This document shows positions 61,970 to 64,000 of a DNA stretch of 64,000 bases, piece by piece. The notes beneath the pieces were generated by a model. The model was not told the origin of the DNA. It did not search any database and was given only the letters and a program-made list of their open reading frames with translations. The position numbers and the translations under genes are program-made. Each line of letters opens with the position of its first letter. Position 1 is the first letter of the stretch. This DNA comes from Streblospio benedicti (lineage: Eukaryota; Annelida; Polychaeta; Spionida; Spionidae), in assembly GCA_019095985.1 (NCBI GenBank), contig CM032669.1, positions 30,756,679 through 30,820,678 on the forward strand, given 5' to 3'.

Positions 61970-62480
61970 TTGCTTACAGGACGGTGATGGATTCAGGGGG
62001 GAGGGGGCTTTGAGGGTTTAAGCACCAAGCTCCCCACTCACCCATACTCTCACAAGCCACTGCCATCTCTCAAGCCTACTACCCACCCATATACTCACAA
62101 CCCCCCTCCTCCCAACCTTTCAATCTCTCACATTTTCCAAAGTCAAGCCCCCACCCCAGCCCGCTCCAGTGCTCCAGCTGAATTTCCTCCCATTCTCTCA
62201 CGCCAAGCCCCCCCCCTGCTATATACTCACAAGTCCCTCCAATTCTCTCAAAGAAGGTCTCATATTCTCTCAACACAGCAACCCCCCCCCCCAACCCATG
62301 CTCTCACAAGCCGTTGCCATTTCTCAACAACCCCCCCACCACCACCATTCTCTCACGCTTGCACATTTCTCTCCAAGCCAACCCCCCCCCCCCCCATCCC
62401 CAACCCCCCAATACTCTCATCAGCAGCCGCCATCTCTCAAGCAAATCCCGCACCATATACTCAAGCCACCCCACCCCCAA
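61970..62480. repeat. C-rich degenerate minisatellite
   Basis: Irregular units of ~25-40 bp built from (A/T)(T)CTCTCA, AAGCC and runs of C (e.g. ACTCTCACAAGCC, CATCTCTCAAGC). Its open frames on both strands have no domain. Confidence 0.8.
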
Positions 62481-62481
62481 C

Positions 62482-62586
<105 letters not shown>

Positions 62587-62819
62587 ACCCCTCTCCATTC
62601 TCTTAATTTCTGATGCAAATATGTTATGTTTTATTTCATTTTGAAATTGTTGTTCTTGTGTTGTTATCTTTATATATGTATATTCAAGTCATCAAAATCA
62701 CCATCCGCGGTACATTAGTTTTTGTCTGCTTGATGACATTATGATTTCAGGACAGTTATGTAAGTAGAACATGTTTTGAGAACAAATAAATTCTAAGTTT
62801 ATATGAGCAGGCCCTAATT

Positions 62820-63170
62820 AGTCCTCATTCAGAGTGTGTGGCCTGGCTGCACAGTCTGCAACTCAATCGTCCGCTCCAAGCCTTTCGTTCACCAGGATCT
62901 ATCAGACCCATGCCAAACGTGCCTGTTCTTTCTGTATGACCGCATCCCAAGTCTCTTTTGGTCTTCCCTTTCCTTTCCTTCCTTCTATTATAAGTTCTCT
63001 TACTTTCGCTCAACTTGACCTAGCCATCTGGGTCTCTCTTTACGGAGCACACTTAGTCTATCAATATCGGTGATATACAATTTGTCCATCGTTAGGCTTC
63101 ACACCACACATCCAGCGGATCATTGCTCTGTCATTTCTTCTCAGGCGATTTACAGTAAAGAACGTTATGA
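62820..63170 (-). mobile_element. LINE 3' coding end, minus strand
   Basis: The minus strand reads NRLRRNDRAMIRWMCGVKPN (about 63105-63165), then, after stops, GMGLIDPGERKAWSGR and SRLCSQATHSE-like sequence. This is the familiar RRNDRAMIRWMCG...DR..W end of RTE/L1-like LINE ORF2 in invertebrates. Several frame changes; fragment only. Confidence 0.7.
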
Positions 63171-63289
63171 TGAAAACTATATCAACTAGAAACATAACAT
63201 ACATACTGTTACCTATTTGTTTATTATATATGCATTTCCCAGTGCTTGAGGGTACAGTTACAAACTTCTCTCTCTCACAAACATCTTTT

Positions 63290-63420
63290 TAGCAAGCATT
63301 TTTCTACCAGAGATAGACATAGCTGAATACAGGTCCATTTGACTATATAAAGTGGCCCTGGTGGGACTTGAACTCACTACCCCAAGGTTGTGAGACATGG
63401 GCAGCTTCTTATGGTGGCAG
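63290..63420 (-). mobile_element. tRNA-derived SINE, third related copy
   Basis: GACATAGCTGAA, TCCATTTGACTATATAAAGTGGCCCTG, GGACTTGAACTCACTACCCCAAGG and TTGTGAGAC follow the left SINE arm at 46310-46425. The outer tail is diverged. Confidence 0.7.
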
Positions 63421-64000
63421 TGAGCTCTAAATTTTCATTGGGGAGCATGCTCCCGAACTACCCTAGATAATCTGTTCGCCAAGCTGATTGCCTGCATCTT
63501 TGCCCAACAAATTTTGACTCCAATCTTTTGCAATTCTGCTAAGGGCCTGATACCAGTGGAAAACAACCAACATTTAAGGTCTCCTTTGATTCATTTACTG
63601 CAGTAACTGGAGAAAAAGTTATAAAATTTTGTCTAAATGGTTAGATTGCGAAATATGTCTAGTTTCTGTGGTGCTGTCACTAGACTGCTTAGATATGCAT
63701 ATGATGGTCAGATAAGTGCTGCTGTTCAGTTGGGAAATCATCGTTGATACTGTAACCAAAGTGACCAATCAAAGGAAGTCCAAGAACGCGAGAAATATGA
63801 AATGAACAAATGCTATAAAGTATAAACTCATGCAAAATATTGAAAGAGGTAAGTTGAATGAACGGAAATACACAACAAATTATACGTTAAATAAATTTCT
63901 ATGAAAACAGAACACAAACATATGTATTAGTTCAAAGGTTAATGAACAAGAACTTGAAGGATTTTGGTATGGATGAACAACTTTCATACCGGTATGTTTC
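63421..64000. other. Window end, nothing recognised
   Basis: GGGGAGCATGCTCCCGAACT at 63440 is a GC palindrome of a kind common in interspersed repeats. Otherwise no gene or repeat was identified. Confidence 0.4.

Overview
The window looks like nuclear DNA of a metazoan, most likely a marine invertebrate. This is inferred from its content, not proven. Two spliced host genes can be read on the + strand. Both have short GT-AG exons separated by kilobase introns, and most of the remaining sequence is AT-rich and full of transposon relics. The mobile-element mix (Helitron-like, Penelope-like, LINE, tRNA-derived SINE, tyrosine-recombinase and fold-back elements) is typical of large invertebrate genomes. 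A hemichordate, cephalochordate or similar animal would fit, but the species cannot be named from what is visible. A run of exactly 100 N at 33679-33778 is an assembly gap.

Layout. 1-7.8 kb: intergenic or 5' intronic DNA with copies of a hAT-like MITE, a G/C-tract repeat and a decayed Helitron-like copy. 7.87-12.15 kb: the last three exons of a rhodopsin-class peptide GPCR (TM6, TM7 with NPxxY and helix 8, and the C-terminal tail). Its introns hold a (TG)n tract and a ~700 bp MITE. 12.2-34 kb: no recognised complete host gene. This stretch holds MITEs, a 1.33 kb inverted-repeat element, tandem Helitron-like copies, microsatellites, LINE pieces and a 591 bp tandem duplication. 34.1-50.28 kb: the catalytic end of a collagen-type prolyl 4-hydroxylase alpha subunit. 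Six exons are readable and carry all four expected active-site residues. Its introns hold LINE and tyrosine-recombinase relics, duplications, paired SINEs and a nearly complete non-autonomous Penelope-like insertion. 50.6-58.8 kb: a mosaic of nested inverted repeats made of Penelope-like 3' ends, the 1.33 kb element interrupted by the ~750 bp MITE, and an element with ~1 kb inverted arms around a Cys-rich-tailed protein. 58.9-64 kb: duplicated tRNA-derived SINEs, a broken Ser-rich exon on the minus strand, a LINE RT fragment, a C-rich minisatellite with (CA)n, a minus-strand LINE 3' end and another SINE.

The two host genes are functionally unrelated (neuropeptide signalling; collagen maturation in the ER) and nothing suggests they work together. 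The main interest lies in the prolyl hydroxylase locus, which has a decayed duplicate of one catalytic exon, and in the nested inverted-repeat elements, several of which give clear relative insertion ages. Only exon-level similarity recalled from known families was available; no search was run.
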